The notes under the pieces were generated by a model. That model had not been told where the DNA came from. It saw nothing but the letters and a program-made list of their open reading frames with translations, and ran no database searches. From the NCBI RefSeq assembly GCF_029892065.1, contig NZ_CP120373.1, positions 558,001 through 622,000 on the forward strand: a DNA stretch of 64,000 nt. Direction: 5' to 3'. This document shows positions 9,742-19,062 of this stretch, one piece after another. Source of the DNA: Sinorhizobium garamanticum. GTDB lineage: Bacteria > Pseudomonadota > Alphaproteobacteria > Rhizobiales > Rhizobiaceae. The translations under genes and the position numbers were made by a program. Positions within the stretch are counted from its first letter, which is position 1, and each line of letters opens with the position of its first letter.

Positions 9742-10800
9742 TCAGAGGAAATTGAGCAAGCTCAACTGCTGAATCCGCGATGTGAGCGTATAAGATGTCT
9801 CAAGTTGCGTTTTCAGAAGGTTTATGCGCGTCGACGCCGCCTCCTCGTCGATGCCTTCGATGTCGCCGATATGCGTGGTGACGAGCTTGATCTGAGCCGC
9901 CAGGGAGTCGTTTGCCTTCTTCACGCGGGCCTCGGCGACACCGAGTTTGCTGCGCTCCGCGTCGATGCCGGTGATCCCCTGTTCCACGTACTCAAGGGCT
10001 GCTTCGCCGATTGCGCTGCGCACTTCCGAAGTGACGCCCTTGTCCATCAGTTCCGAGGCGATAACACTCGCGAGCGCGAACATTCGCACCCCGGTCGTAT
10101 TGACGTTCGTCGAGCTTTCAATGACCTCGGACGTGCTGATGCGGCTGGTCATGTTCTGGTCCGACGCGTCGGACCAATTGGCATCCCATTGAGCGCCGGT
10201 ATACATCGGCTCCACGACCGTGGTGATGAAATCCTGCATCTGCGTGACAGAGAACTGGTTCATCGCCGTCAGCGGCGGAACCTGGGCGGCCATGTATGTC
10301 GACAGCGCCGTGTTGAACGCAGCCTTGGCAGCCGAGGTCGCCGCCGAATTATAATCCGCGAGCGGCTTCACGTCGGAATTGATGCCGGAAAACAGGAACT
10401 CGCCGTTGAACGAGGTATTCGCCGCCGACGTGAAGAGCGAAAGAGCGCTGTCGATTTCGGTCTTCTGAATCGCCAGCTTATCGGCGGAATCGTTGCCCTT
10501 GAACGTCACCAGGGTGTCGCGGACCTTTTGTGCGGCGCTCGCCATCGTCTCGAGCGCCTCCTGGGAGGCAGAAAGGCGCTGATTAACGATCGAGTTGGTG
10601 CTCGTCAGCGCGTTCATGCGCGTGAGCTCGCGTTGCAGGTTGAGCGAGCGCGAGGTCGTTGCTCCGAGCGTGAGGCCGACATCGGCATGGCGGCCCGTCG
10701 TCAGTTCCTTTTGAAGATTGAGCATCTCCGTCTGCTGCTGCTGAATCGTCAGCCGCATGGCGTTTTGTATCGCCAGATTCGAAACGAAGGACGTCTTCAT
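9742..10800 (-). CDS. flgL: Hook-filament junction protein FlgL (HAP3)
   Basis: Second junction protein linking the hook to the filament. The 352 aa protein has a flagellin-like N-terminal D0/D1 (MKTSFVSNLAIQNAMRLTIQ, then QQQQTEMLNLQKELTTGRHA) and the C-terminal helix TSYTLTSRIQQLSLLNFL. Length is typical of rhizobial FlgL. It follows flgK by 2 nt, so the pair is one transcription unit. Confidence 0.94.
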   Translation of the reverse strand: MKTSFVSNLAIQNAMRLTIQQQQTEMLNLQKELTTGRHADVGLTLGATTSRSLNLQRELTRMNALTSTNSIVNQRLSASQEALETMASAAQKVRDTLVTFKGNDSADKLAIQKTEIDSALSLFTSAANTSFNGEFLFSGINSDVKPLADYNSAATSAAKAAFNTALSTYMAAQVPPLTAMNQFSVTQMQDFITTVVEPMYTGAQWDANWSDASDQNMTSRISTSEVIESSTNVNTTGVRMFALASVIASELMDKGVTSEVRSAIGEAALEYVEQGITGIDAERSKLGVAEARVKKANDSLAAQIKLVTTHIGDIEGIDEEAASTRINLLKTQLETSYTLTSRIQQLSLLNFL

Positions 10801-10802
10801 AA

Positions 10803-12260
10803 TTACCTCACGGCTTCGAGTAGGGCCGCCATCATGGCGTCCACGGTACTGACCAGCTTGGCCGATGCTTTGTAGGATTGCTCCAGGTCGAGCAGCAGGG
10901 ACAATTCTTCGTCGATGCTGACGCCGGTTTCCTTGCTGAGCGCCTCCTGCGTGCGGGCGAGAAGCGCCGACTTGTTGTCGCTGGCGGTCGAAGCGGTGCT
11001 GCGCAGCTGCTCCAGCCAGCCGATCGACGATGTCGCGAAATCGAGGATCGAGCTGCTTCCGTCGAGGTCTGTTGCGGGGTCGAAGGCCATGTCCTCACCC
11101 ATGGCGTCGATGAAGCCTGCGAGCAGGGCGGTGTAGCCCGCATCGGGTGTTGCAGCGCCGCCCGGATTGGACACGACACCATTGAAGCCACCATCGCGCA
11201 GCAGCATCGGATTGGCTTTTGCCAAGGGGTTGACGGCGAGCGTCGCAGCAAGGCCGGGAACGACCGTGCCCGCCGGCGGGACCGTGCCACCTGCCCAAGT
11301 GAAGAGCCCGGGTGCATACGGGATCGGCGGCACGCCGGACGGATTGCCTTCCTGGAACAGTGTCACCAGACCGCGGGCGATTTCGTCGAGCTGCGACTGA
11401 AATTTTGGCGCAACGTCATCGCGCAATTGAAGCAAACTCGCCAGCTTGCCTTCGGCCGTCGTGTTGGCCCCGGAACCCGCAGCAACCGGTACACCGTCGA
11501 CATAGATCCTGTTGCCGGTGATCGTTGCGTCGTAGGCTGCTTTCGGAGCAAAGGTGACAGCTCGAGGCATGGTCTCGAAGAGCACCGTGCCATCCGTCGT
11601 GTAAATCACCGTGTCGTTGTTGGCTCTCGTCACGGTCGAGATGCCGATGATCTCCGACACCTGCTTCAGTATCTTGTCGCGTTGGTCGAGGGCTTCGCTC
11701 GCGTCCTGCCCCTGGGCGGTTGCCGACTTGACGGCATTGTTCGCCTTTTCGAAATCGGCGAGAAGGCTGTTCAGCTTCTCGACCTCGATTGCGATCTCCT
11801 TGTCGGCATCGGCGCGCAGGCTCTGAACAGCCTTTGCCGTCGTGCTTATCGAATTGGCCAGATCGCCGGCATCCGATACAGCTAAAGCGGCCATGGAAGG
11901 ATTGCCGGGTGTCGATGCGAATGTCTGCAGGCTGTCCCGGAACGCCGCCAGGAATTTCGCCGGCGACGTTTCGTAGTCGTTGCCGCCGAGCGACGACTTC
12001 AATAGCTCGAGGCCGGAGAGCAGGCGGCCCTGGCCCGAGGCCTGGCCGATGCTGGCGATGCTCTGCTTGAGCAACGCCTCGTTCTGTGCCCGATAGATCG
12101 AGACGACCTGCGCGCCGTTCGGCGTCGAGCCCAGCATCGCCATCCGACGCGAATAGTCCGCGTTGCCCGCATTCGCGATGTTCTTCGACACGATGGCAGT
12201 CTGTGCCGCCGTGGTGTTGAAAGCGGATTGCGCGATTGTGATTGCGGTGGACAGCGACAT
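10803..12260 (-). CDS. flgK: Hook-filament junction protein FlgK (HAP1)
   Basis: First hook-filament junction protein. The 485 aa sequence starts MSLSTAITIAQSAFNTTAAQ, contains the rod/hook signature-like SKNIANAGNADYSRRMAML (~25-43), a central variable domain, and the C-terminal D0 helix EEELSLLLDLEQSYKASAKL-type block ending VSTVDAMMAALLEAVR. Lies between flgE and flgL, 24 nt after the flgE stop. Confidence 0.95.
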   Translation of the reverse strand: MSLSTAITIAQSAFNTTAAQTAIVSKNIANAGNADYSRRMAMLGSTPNGAQVVSIYRAQNEALLKQSIASIGQASGQGRLLSGLELLKSSLGGNDYETSPAKFLAAFRDSLQTFASTPGNPSMAALAVSDAGDLANSISTTAKAVQSLRADADKEIAIEVEKLNSLLADFEKANNAVKSATAQGQDASEALDQRDKILKQVSEIIGISTVTRANNDTVIYTTDGTVLFETMPRAVTFAPKAAYDATITGNRIYVDGVPVAAGSGANTTAEGKLASLLQLRDDVAPKFQSQLDEIARGLVTLFQEGNPSGVPPIPYAPGLFTWAGGTVPPAGTVVPGLAATLAVNPLAKANPMLLRDGGFNGVVSNPGGAATPDAGYTALLAGFIDAMGEDMAFDPATDLDGSSSILDFATSSIGWLEQLRSTASTASDNKSALLARTQEALSKETGVSIDEELSLLLDLEQSYKASAKLVSTVDAMMAALLEAVR

Positions 12261-12284
12261 AACGCGGACCGTCTCTCTTTTCGA

Positions 12285-13511
12285 TTACCGTTTCAGGTTG
12301 ACCAGCACGTCGAGCAGTTCCGACCCGGTCTGGAAGACCTTGGAGTTGGCCGTGTAGTTGCGCTGGGATTCGATCATCGCCGTCAGTTCTTCGGCGATAT
12401 CGACATTCGAGCTTTCAAGCGCGCCCGAAAGAATGTTCCCGAAGTTACCAGAGCCGGCGAAACCGGTGATGATGACGCCGGAATCGACACCCTGCGAATA
12501 GACGTTGCCGGACTCTGGCAGCAGCTTGTCCGGGCTCTGCACATTGGCAAGCGCGATGCGATAACGCGGGTCGAGTTCGCCGCTCTCGTATTTGACGTAG
12601 ACGATGCCATCGGCATCGATTTGGAAGCCGGCAACCTTGCTCGGCGCGTTGCCGTCTATGTCACCACCGTCGGAGCTGAAGTCGGAACCGAGCTGCGTGG
12701 TTTTGCTGAGGTCGATGGTGAGCGCGGCGAGGTTTGCGCCGGTCCCGGGCAGGCCCGTCATTGCCGAGGTCGTAACCGTTGCCGGAGAAGTCGTCAGCAC
12801 CCCGCTTGCATTGAAGGTTAAGGCCTTGGTTCCGAGCACGCCGGTGACGGGCGGACCGGCCGTATAGGTGGCACGGTCGCGGATTTCCACCGACCAGCTG
12901 TTTGCTGCGGTTTTGGTGTATACAAAGTCGAGAAGGCGGGAGTTACCCTGGCTGTCAAAGACCACAAGCGATGTGGGATGCGTAGCGCCTACGGCCGCCC
13001 CTGATGGAAGATTTCCACCCATCTCGCCCTTGGTCGAACCTTTGGCGACCAGCCCTTCGGAGCTGAGATTCACCTTGGTCAGACCGTCGAACCCGTTGAC
13101 GACAACCGTCGGATCGACCCCGGCCTGGTATTCGTAACCCATCAGCGTGAAGCCGCCGTTGACGAGATTGCCTTCTCTGTCCGGTTCGAAGGCGCCGGCG
13201 CGTGTCAGGTATTCCTGACCATTGGTACCCTGAACAATGAAGAAGCCGCCGCCGTCGATGGCAAGATCGCTGCCGGATGTCGTGTAGGTTGTCGCACCCT
13301 GCTCGGAGATGCTGTATCGAACCTGGGTCTGCACGCCGCCGGAGTTGTAGGCACCATTGCTCGACGGCAGGATCATCGACGAGAATTCCGTCGATGCGCG
13401 TTTGTAGCCGGTCGTGTTGGCGTTCGCGATGTTCTCCGCGACTGTGCTGAGTCGATTCGATTGGGCGTTCATGCCTGAAACGCCGGTTCTCATGGTACCG
13501 TAGAGACTCAT
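12285..13511 (-). CDS. flgE: Flagellar hook protein FlgE
   Basis: Structural subunit of the hook, the universal joint outside the cell. The 408 aa protein begins MSLYGTMRTGVSGMNAQSNR with the rod/hook signature [17 protein letters not shown] (~22-38), has the FlgE/F/G-type block QVRYSISEQGATTYTTSGSD, and ends with the D0 helix AMIESQRNYTANSKVFQTGS. It is the first gene of the flgEKL-flaF-flbT-flgD-fliQ run, 89 nt downstream of ftcR. Confidence 0.96.
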   Translation of the reverse strand: MSLYGTMRTGVSGMNAQSNRLSTVAENIANANTTGYKRASTEFSSMILPSSNGAYNSGGVQTQVRYSISEQGATTYTTSGSDLAIDGGGFFIVQGTNGQEYLTRAGAFEPDREGNLVNGGFTLMGYEYQAGVDPTVVVNGFDGLTKVNLSSEGLVAKGSTKGEMGGNLPSGAAVGATHPTSLVVFDSQGNSRLLDFVYTKTAANSWSVEIRDRATYTAGPPVTGVLGTKALTFNASGVLTTSPATVTTSAMTGLPGTGANLAALTIDLSKTTQLGSDFSSDGGDIDGNAPSKVAGFQIDADGIVYVKYESGELDPRYRIALANVQSPDKLLPESGNVYSQGVDSGVIITGFAGSGNFGNILSGALESSNVDIAEELTAMIESQRNYTANSKVFQTGSELLDVLVNLKR

Positions 13512-13600
13512 ATCGGATCCTCAATTCCTCGTTGCGGCGACACTAGGAGCCGGGCCTTGCGTGAACCTGTCTTGAGGTGGCCCGGCCCAGCGCCCGGCAC

Positions 13601-14272
13601 TCAATTCCAGTCGATGCAGTAGCCAAGGAAACGCTTGGAATCGATCGGGTCGAAACCGAGCTTCTTGCGCAGCTTCTTGCGCAGTTTGCTGATGTGGCTT
13701 TCGACGACGTTCTCCTCGACGTCCTCGTCGAAGATGCCGTAGATCGCGTTGAAGATCTGGGACTTCGACACGCGGCGGCCGCGGTTGGCGACCAGGTATT
13801 CGAGAATGCGCCGCTCGCGCCGCGGCAGGGCGAAGACCTCGCCATTGATTTCCGGATCGCGGCCGTCGGCGAAAACGCGGATCGCTCCGATATCGGTATA
13901 GTTGGTGATGGCCTTGAGGCGCCGGCGGATCGCGGCAACCCGAGCGAGGATCTCGCGCGGGTGCACCGGCTTGCGTACGACGTCGTCGACACCGCAGTCG
14001 AACAACGCCAGGGTGTTTTCGAGCGAAGGTGTGTCGCTCATCGCGATCACCGGTGCCATCGACCGGTCACGGATCGCGCGCGGCAGGCTGAATGCGCTGT
14101 CGCCCTGCCCGATCAGAAACGCCTCGACCGCATCGATATCCGAGTCCGCAGCCGTGTTTACCCACTCGCCGAATTCCCTCGGATCAAAACCCGTCGAGGG
14201 AATACCTTCGCGCCCGAACAAGGACGTGTAGCCATCCTTTACGAGCTCTCTATCGTCAACCACCACGATCAT
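13601..14272 (-). CDS. ftcR: OmpR-type flagellar transcriptional activator FtcR (Rem)
   Basis: Orphan response-regulator-like activator of flagellar genes, called FtcR in Brucella and Rem in S. meliloti, where it is under VisNR control. The 223 aa protein has an N-terminal receiver-like domain (VVVDDRELV with Asp6/7, MSDT switch, VRKPV lysine) and a C-terminal winged helix (~120-223: [30 protein letters not shown]). The receiver lacks a clear phospho-acceptor Asp: the region that should read DhhxP is [10 protein letters not shown], with Glu49 instead. No partner kinase is adjacent. Start ATG at 14272. Confidence 0.92.
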   Translation of the reverse strand: MIVVVDDRELVKDGYTSLFGREGIPSTGFDPREFGEWVNTAADSDIDAVEAFLIGQGDSAFSLPRAIRDRSMAPVIAMSDTPSLENTLALFDCGVDDVVRKPVHPREILARVAAIRRRLKAITNYTDIGAIRVFADGRDPEINGEVFALPRRERRILEYLVANRGRRVSKSQIFNAIYGIFDEDVEENVVESHISKLRKKLRKKLGFDPIDSKRFLGYCIDWN

Positions 14273-14543
14273 TCGTCCGCCTCCGAATCAATATGGGTGC
14301 CTCGTTGATAAAGAGGTACGAATCGAGGGATTCACGAACAACTAGAGGAAGTTAATGGGAGATTTTAATAATTGATTAGGGATTGCGTGCCGATTTGATC
14401 TATATCTAGTGGGTACTCGTTAATCATGACACTAAAATCGTGTGGAAAAGTTAACAACACGCAACGAATCCACTTGCCATCATAATCCGCCCGCATTGTC
14501 GCCACAATGTGGCCGCGGATCGAAAAGTGCAATTTTAGGTTGA
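14273..14543. other. Intergenic region upstream of ftcR
   Basis: About 270 bp, AT-rich for this genome (around 14340-14460), between the transglycosylase gene and ftcR, both on the minus strand. It likely holds the ftcR promoter and any VisNR-responsive site. I saw no convincing gene in it. Confidence 0.5.
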
Positions 14544-15110
14544 TTATTGGCAGAACTGCGTGGCGTTCGGCGTCCACTTGCCGTAGCCCGTCGCGACGAG
14601 ATTCGCGATCACGCGGCAGACGTATTTCTTCTGTGCCGGGTCGTTGTTCGGGCCGGCATGATAACGCGCGACAGCCATCGTCCAGCTCTCGTGCTTCGCG
14701 CGCAGATTGGACAGGAAGCGCGCGGCATATTCGACATTCTTGCGCGGATCAAGCATTTCCTCCGGCGAACGGAAATTCTCGCCATGGAAGTAATAGTTGA
14801 TCTGCATGCAGCCGAGATCGATAAGCTTGGCCCCTTGCGCGCGGGCCGTACCGAAGCGGAGCAAAACGTCCTGCGCGCTGGTGCCGAAATAGGCCTTGCC
14901 CTCGATGTTCATAGCGTAAGGCTGGAGAGATCCTTTGCGGCCGGTCTCGGTCAAGCCGACGGAATAGAGAATTCCCGTCGGGATGCCGTATTTCGAAGCG
15001 GCTGAAATGATCTCGCGCTCGCAGACGCCGGCGCTTGCCCAGGCGCTACATGTAGATGTCGCCAGCACGAGTGCGCTCAGCGTCAACCGGCGCATCATCC
15101 AGTCCGTCAT
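14544..15110 (-). CDS. Lytic transglycosylase (SLT-like) of the flagellar cluster
   Basis: Periplasmic peptidoglycan-cleaving enzyme, 188 aa: signal peptide (RRLTLSALVLATSTCSAWAS, ~7-26), then an SLT/lysozyme-like fold with the catalytic glutamate in YSVGLTETG (~residue 53), IDLGCMQINYYFHG (~100) and MAVARYHAGPNN (~143). Placed with motB-motC-fliK, it probably opens the wall for rod or motor insertion, complementing the muramidase-less FlgJ. I chose the ATG at 15110 with AAAGGTGG upstream; this overlaps the fliK 3' end by 65 bp. The longer frame to 15293 is Arg-rich and unlikely. Confidence 0.85.
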   Translation of the reverse strand: MTDWMMRRLTLSALVLATSTCSAWASAGVCEREIISAASKYGIPTGILYSVGLTETGRKGSLQPYAMNIEGKAYFGTSAQDVLLRFGTARAQGAKLIDLGCMQINYYFHGENFRSPEEMLDPRKNVEYAARFLSNLRAKHESWTMAVARYHAGPNNDPAQKKYVCRVIANLVATGYGKWTPNATQFCQ

Positions 15111-16548
15111 TGCCCGCCCACCTTTCCGCCGATGCTTGCGCACCATCCTGTCTCTGGCGCTCCTGCCCGCTCCCCTCGCCTGCGTGTTCACGCCCCTGCT
15201 GACCGGGCGCGGTTTGCGCCTGCTGCTGCGCACCACCGCCAGAAGACCCGTCCCCGCCGCCATTGAACACGATATTGACCTGGTCGACCGCAAAGCCTTG
15301 TGCGCGCAACGCTTTCACCATCTCGCCCTGATCGTCGCGCAACTGCCGGAACGCCTCGCCGGACTCCACCTTCAGATCGACCTGCAGCTCGTCGTCCTTC
15401 AACCGCAAGGTTGCCGTCACCATGCCAAGCTCGATCGGATGCAGCTGGATCTTGAGTGTGTTGAGCGTCTTGCCGACTTGGCCCGAAGGGTCGGATTGCG
15501 CCAAGGCGGTGCTTGATTGCATCATCTGCGCCCACCCGCCATCGCCCGCAATCGCGCCAGCCACAGACGCGGCGTTGGTGTTCATGGCCAAGCCGAGATA
15601 ACGGCGCGCTTCCAGGACAGTGACGTTTTCCGCTTTGGACGTGGTGGCCGGCTTGCCGTTATCGACGACGGCCTTCTCTCCGTCCTTCGAAATGGTCATC
15701 GTCACGGCCTGGCCTTTGCCATCGGCACGCGCAAACCGGAAGAGTTGATCGGACTCGGACGCCTCATTCTCGACAGCCAGACCTTCATCCGGAACAATGT
15801 CGGCCGCGCCCTCGCCTTTAATTCGGGCCGTGTTGCCCGCAACGTTGCGTTCGCCGGGCGCTCGGTCCGTCTTACCTTCCGGCTGCTGCAGAGCAGCGGT
15901 TATCACGGCGGCCGCACCGAGCATCGTCAGCAAGTCGTCGACGGTTCCTTTCGCGGGCTCGGTCGAGCCGGAAGCACCCTCCTGTCCGGCACCCGTCGGC
16001 GCCTCATCCAAGGCCGCGCCTTCCGCCATCGCCTGCCCACGTGTGAGAGCAGCAACCTTTTGCGCGAGTGCATCCGTGTCCTGCTCGCCGCCACCGGCTC
16101 GATCATTGCCCGATGGCACCCGTTCCCTGCCCGCCAGCTGAAGCCGCTTCATCGCGTGCTCGCGAACGGAGAGGGTGTCGGATGACCGTCGATTGTCCGC
16201 CGCAATCACATCTTCCCCTCCGCCATTGCCGAGATCCTGCAACGACCTCGCGCCCCAGTTGCCCTCTAATCCCTCGCGTCCGATCGAGACGCGATTCTCG
16301 CTGGCGCCGGCTGCTGTGACTTCAGCGGACGACCGCTGCGATCCATCCGCTGATGAACCGTCTGTCGGCTGATTGGCATCGCCGGAGGCCGCGCCTTGCC
16401 CCTGCGTCTTCTGCCGGCCGGCATCGGCAACGACGTCCTCGAAGGCGCGAGCCCCGTCCCCGAGCTGCTCTCTTCCGCCCTGCCGCGATCCCGGCTTGCC
16501 TGTCGCCGCTGGGACTGCGCTACGCAAACTCTCTTCGAGAGGCCTCAT
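15046..16548 (-). CDS. fliK: Flagellar hook-length control protein FliK (formerly MotD)
   Basis: Molecular ruler that stops hook growth at a set length and switches export specificity via FlhB. The 500 aa protein has a long low-complexity Gly/Ala/Glu/Asp-rich N-terminal part (~1-330) and the conserved Flg_hook domain at ~365-430: QLHPIELGMVTATLRLKDDE, GEAFRQLRDDQGEMVKALRA, QGFAVDQVNIVF. In S. meliloti the equivalent gene was first called motD and later shown to be FliK. The ATG overlaps the motC stop (ATGA). The C-terminal tail is Gln/Gly-rich. Confidence 0.9.
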   Translation of the reverse strand: MRPLEESLRSAVPAATGKPGSRQGGREQLGDGARAFEDVVADAGRQKTQGQGAASGDANQPTDGSSADGSQRSSAEVTAAGASENRVSIGREGLEGNWGARSLQDLGNGGGEDVIAADNRRSSDTLSVREHAMKRLQLAGRERVPSGNDRAGGGEQDTDALAQKVAALTRGQAMAEGAALDEAPTGAGQEGASGSTEPAKGTVDDLLTMLGAAAVITAALQQPEGKTDRAPGERNVAGNTARIKGEGAADIVPDEGLAVENEASESDQLFRFARADGKGQAVTMTISKDGEKAVVDNGKPATTSKAENVTVLEARRYLGLAMNTNAASVAGAIAGDGGWAQMMQSSTALAQSDPSGQVGKTLNTLKIQLHPIELGMVTATLRLKDDELQVDLKVESGEAFRQLRDDQGEMVKALRAQGFAVDQVNIVFNGGGDGSSGGGAQQQAQTAPGQQGREHAGEGSGQERQRQDGAQASAERWAGNDGLDDAPVDAERTRAGDIYM

Positions 16549-17849
16549 AGTCCTTCCTCCTTCAGGAGAGCATCGATCTCGGCGATCTTCGAGCGACCGT
16601 TGGTGAGGAACCCGTCGTGTGCCGGGTCCGCAGACGGGGGCGTGCCCGTCCTCGTTTTGCCGCCTTCGCTCGACTGACCCGATGCCTCAGCCGTCTCGCC
16701 GAATGGGCTCATCCCGCTTCCCGTCTCCCCGGACACAGCCTGGCCCTCTTCCGCGGCGATTCCGTCCGGTGTAGGCGCTGACGCTTGCGTGGAGCTTTCA
16801 TCCTTCGGTAGTTGCACGACCGCGTCCGCAATCGCCTTGGCCGCATCGCGGAGCGCCCGGTCGCGCGGGGACAGTTTTTCATCGGGAATGGCATTGATGG
16901 TCTCAGTGGCCGCGAGCACGTCCGCTGAGGGCACCGCGGCGAGCCCCTCATAAAAGCTCGCGAGTACCTGCGACTGTGAAGTGCCCCCGCCGGCGAGACC
17001 TTCGGCCCGTTTCGAGGCGAGCCGTGCTAGGGCCTGGTTGCCGCCGATCGCCGCACGCCGCGCAACACGAAGATAGACCTCGCGCTGGCGCGGTTGATCC
17101 ATGAAGGCCAGAACTTCGGAGATCTTCTGCTCGGCGACTTCGTCGAAATGTGCAACCGCGAGTTCGACGAAGACGTCCGCGAACTGGCTTGCATAAGGCG
17201 ACGTCAGGTAACGGCGCGCATAGCTCAGAGCGTAGCGAAACCCTTTATCGGGTTCGTTCGCCTTCGCTGCCAGCAAGACGGAGCGGCGCAGCGCCGCCTC
17301 CTCGATGATCGTGCCCGGCGCAGTCAGACGGGCCCAGTCGTAATATTTCATCGCAGCCAAGGGGTCCTGCTGCGAGGTCGCGTTCCCTAGGATCAGGAAA
17401 AGATAGGGGCCGATGCGGGCGTTCTCGTATTCTGGCACAGCCTTGGAAAGGGTTTCGACGATGAGCGCGCCCTTGCCGCTCAGATATTGCCGCAACGCTT
17501 CCGTTACCCTGCTATCGAAATTGCCGTCGACGTCGCGGTCGGCCAGATAGTCGAGCGTGTCGGGGTTGCCGCCGCTCATAACATAAACGAGCGCCGCATC
17601 GACGTTGCGCGGATCGCGGAAGGCCGACTGCTCGACGGCTCTCAGCCGTTTGTCGATCGCGCCCAGCATGAAGCGCTGCATCTCGATTGCGGAATGATCG
17701 CCGAGAACCACCGAATCCTGAACATATTGCAGCGACCTTATCATCTTGAAGGGCGCGAGCTCTTCCGCGGCACCCGCCCGGGCAAGCCCGACGGCAAGCG
17801 GGAGGGCCAGAACTGACGTCAGGAGGATGGCGTGCAGCCGCTTCAGCAT
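16545..17849 (-). CDS. motC: Periplasmic motor speed protein MotC
   Basis: Rhizobial motility protein that in S. meliloti binds the periplasmic part of MotB and is needed for rotation. The 434 aa protein has a signal peptide (MLKRLHAILLTSVLALPLAV, cleavage after GLARAGA) and a helical repeat body; the C-terminal ~100 residues are acidic and Gly/Ser-rich. I chose the ATG at 17849, which begins the signal peptide; the frame stays open to 17963, but those residues overlap motB and look non-native. It starts 4 nt after the motB stop, consistent with coupling. Confidence 0.92.
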   Translation of the reverse strand: MLKRLHAILLTSVLALPLAVGLARAGAAEELAPFKMIRSLQYVQDSVVLGDHSAIEMQRFMLGAIDKRLRAVEQSAFRDPRNVDAALVYVMSGGNPDTLDYLADRDVDGNFDSRVTEALRQYLSGKGALIVETLSKAVPEYENARIGPYLFLILGNATSQQDPLAAMKYYDWARLTAPGTIIEEAALRRSVLLAAKANEPDKGFRYALSYARRYLTSPYASQFADVFVELAVAHFDEVAEQKISEVLAFMDQPRQREVYLRVARRAAIGGNQALARLASKRAEGLAGGGTSQSQVLASFYEGLAAVPSADVLAATETINAIPDEKLSPRDRALRDAAKAIADAVVQLPKDESSTQASAPTPDGIAAEEGQAVSGETGSGMSPFGETAEASGQSSEGGKTRTGTPPSADPAHDGFLTNGRSKIAEIDALLKEEGL

Positions 17850-17853
17850 CCGA

Positions 17854-19062
17854 TCAACCCTGTCCCGACTGCAACAGGATTTCGATGCGCCGGTTGCCGG
17901 GGGCATAGGGATCGCTCGGGACCTGGAGGCGCCGATCCGCGAATCCGCTGATCTGGCTGACACGCTCTTCCTTCAGGCCGCCGCGGACGAGCATGTAATA
18001 GGCGCTCTGCGCACGCGCCGCCGAGAGGCGCCAATTGTCATAGGTGCCATCCTTGAACGGCCGTCCGTCCGTGTGGCCGCGGATCGCCACAGCACCCTTG
18101 CGCGCTGCGAGCAGCCGGCCGATTTTTTCCATGGCGAGCACGAGTTCCTTCTGCGGCACGGCGGAGCCGACCGCGAACATCGGCGCGTCCGTCTGCTCGC
18201 TGATGGTCACCAGAAGACCGCCCTCGCTAGGGGTCACCAGCAGCCCCTCGATGAGCCGCCCGGCATTTCCGCCGAGCTCCTTCTTGATTTCGGCCTTAAG
18301 CGCGTCTGCCTCTTTCTGCTGATCTTTTTCGGCGGTTTCAGGCTTGGACGCGTCAGCGCTCGCCGCCGTCTGGTCCTCGATTTTGGCCGGCAGCGTGCCG
18401 TCGGCGGCAGGCTTTTGCTCAGATGTCCCCTGCTGCGCGGGGTTCGTCGCGGCTGCCACGTCGCTTACCGCGGCATTGCCGGCCTCCTTGATCTCGACCT
18501 GCTTGGTCCAGAAGTCCGGATCGAAGGGATCGCGGTAGGCTTCGCCGCCTTCGGCACCCGTCGCCGGACCCGACTGGGCGGCGCCGCCATCGCCCTTGAT
18601 GCTGATATTGGCCTGCTGGCCGACTTCCCTGGCGATCTCGGAAAGAACCGAATAGGGGTTCTCGAAGAAATCGGCGTCGGAGTATTTTGTTTCCTCGCCG
18701 GAGGTCGCAGTCAGCTGATCGCCTTTCTTGGCGGCGCCGCCGGTTTTCGCTTGCTCACCATCGGTCTTCGACCGCTGCTGCGTCTGCTCGCCCTGAGCGT
18801 CCTTGGCGGGATCCTTGAGCCCCTTCTCGGAGGGCTTCTGGTCTGTGAGTTGCACCGGGTTGAAATAGGAAGCGATGGCCGCCTTCGTCTCTTCGTTCGC
18901 GGCATTGATCAGCCACATCACAAGAAAGAAGGCCATCATTGCTGTCATGAAGTCGGCATAGGCGATCTTCCACGAGCCGCCGTGATGCTCGCCATGACCA
19001 TCCGAGGAACGCTTGACGATGATGATTTCGTTTTTGCCGTTATGATGGCTTTCGTCACTCAT
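17854..19062 (-). CDS. motB: Flagellar stator protein MotB
   Basis: Stator subunit forming the proton channel with MotA and anchoring it to peptidoglycan. The 402 aa protein has one transmembrane helix (~33-52) with the proton-carrying Asp37 in YADFMTAMMAFFLVMWLI, a long periplasmic linker (~60-260) rich in Gln/Lys/Glu, and a C-terminal OmpA-like domain (VAIRGHTDGRPF, ~325; RLSAARAQSAYYML). The extended linker is typical of rhizobial MotB and contacts MotC. Unlike enterics, motA is 17 kb away on the other strand. The ATG overlaps the FliH-like stop by 4 bp. Confidence 0.95.
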   Translation of the reverse strand: MSDESHHNGKNEIIIVKRSSDGHGEHHGGSWKIAYADFMTAMMAFFLVMWLINAANEETKAAIASYFNPVQLTDQKPSEKGLKDPAKDAQGEQTQQRSKTDGEQAKTGGAAKKGDQLTATSGEETKYSDADFFENPYSVLSEIAREVGQQANISIKGDGGAAQSGPATGAEGGEAYRDPFDPDFWTKQVEIKEAGNAAVSDVAAATNPAQQGTSEQKPAADGTLPAKIEDQTAASADASKPETAEKDQQKEADALKAEIKKELGGNAGRLIEGLLVTPSEGGLLVTISEQTDAPMFAVGSAVPQKELVLAMEKIGRLLAARKGAVAIRGHTDGRPFKDGTYDNWRLSAARAQSAYYMLVRGGLKEERVSQISGFADRRLQVPSDPYAPGNRRIEILLQSGQG

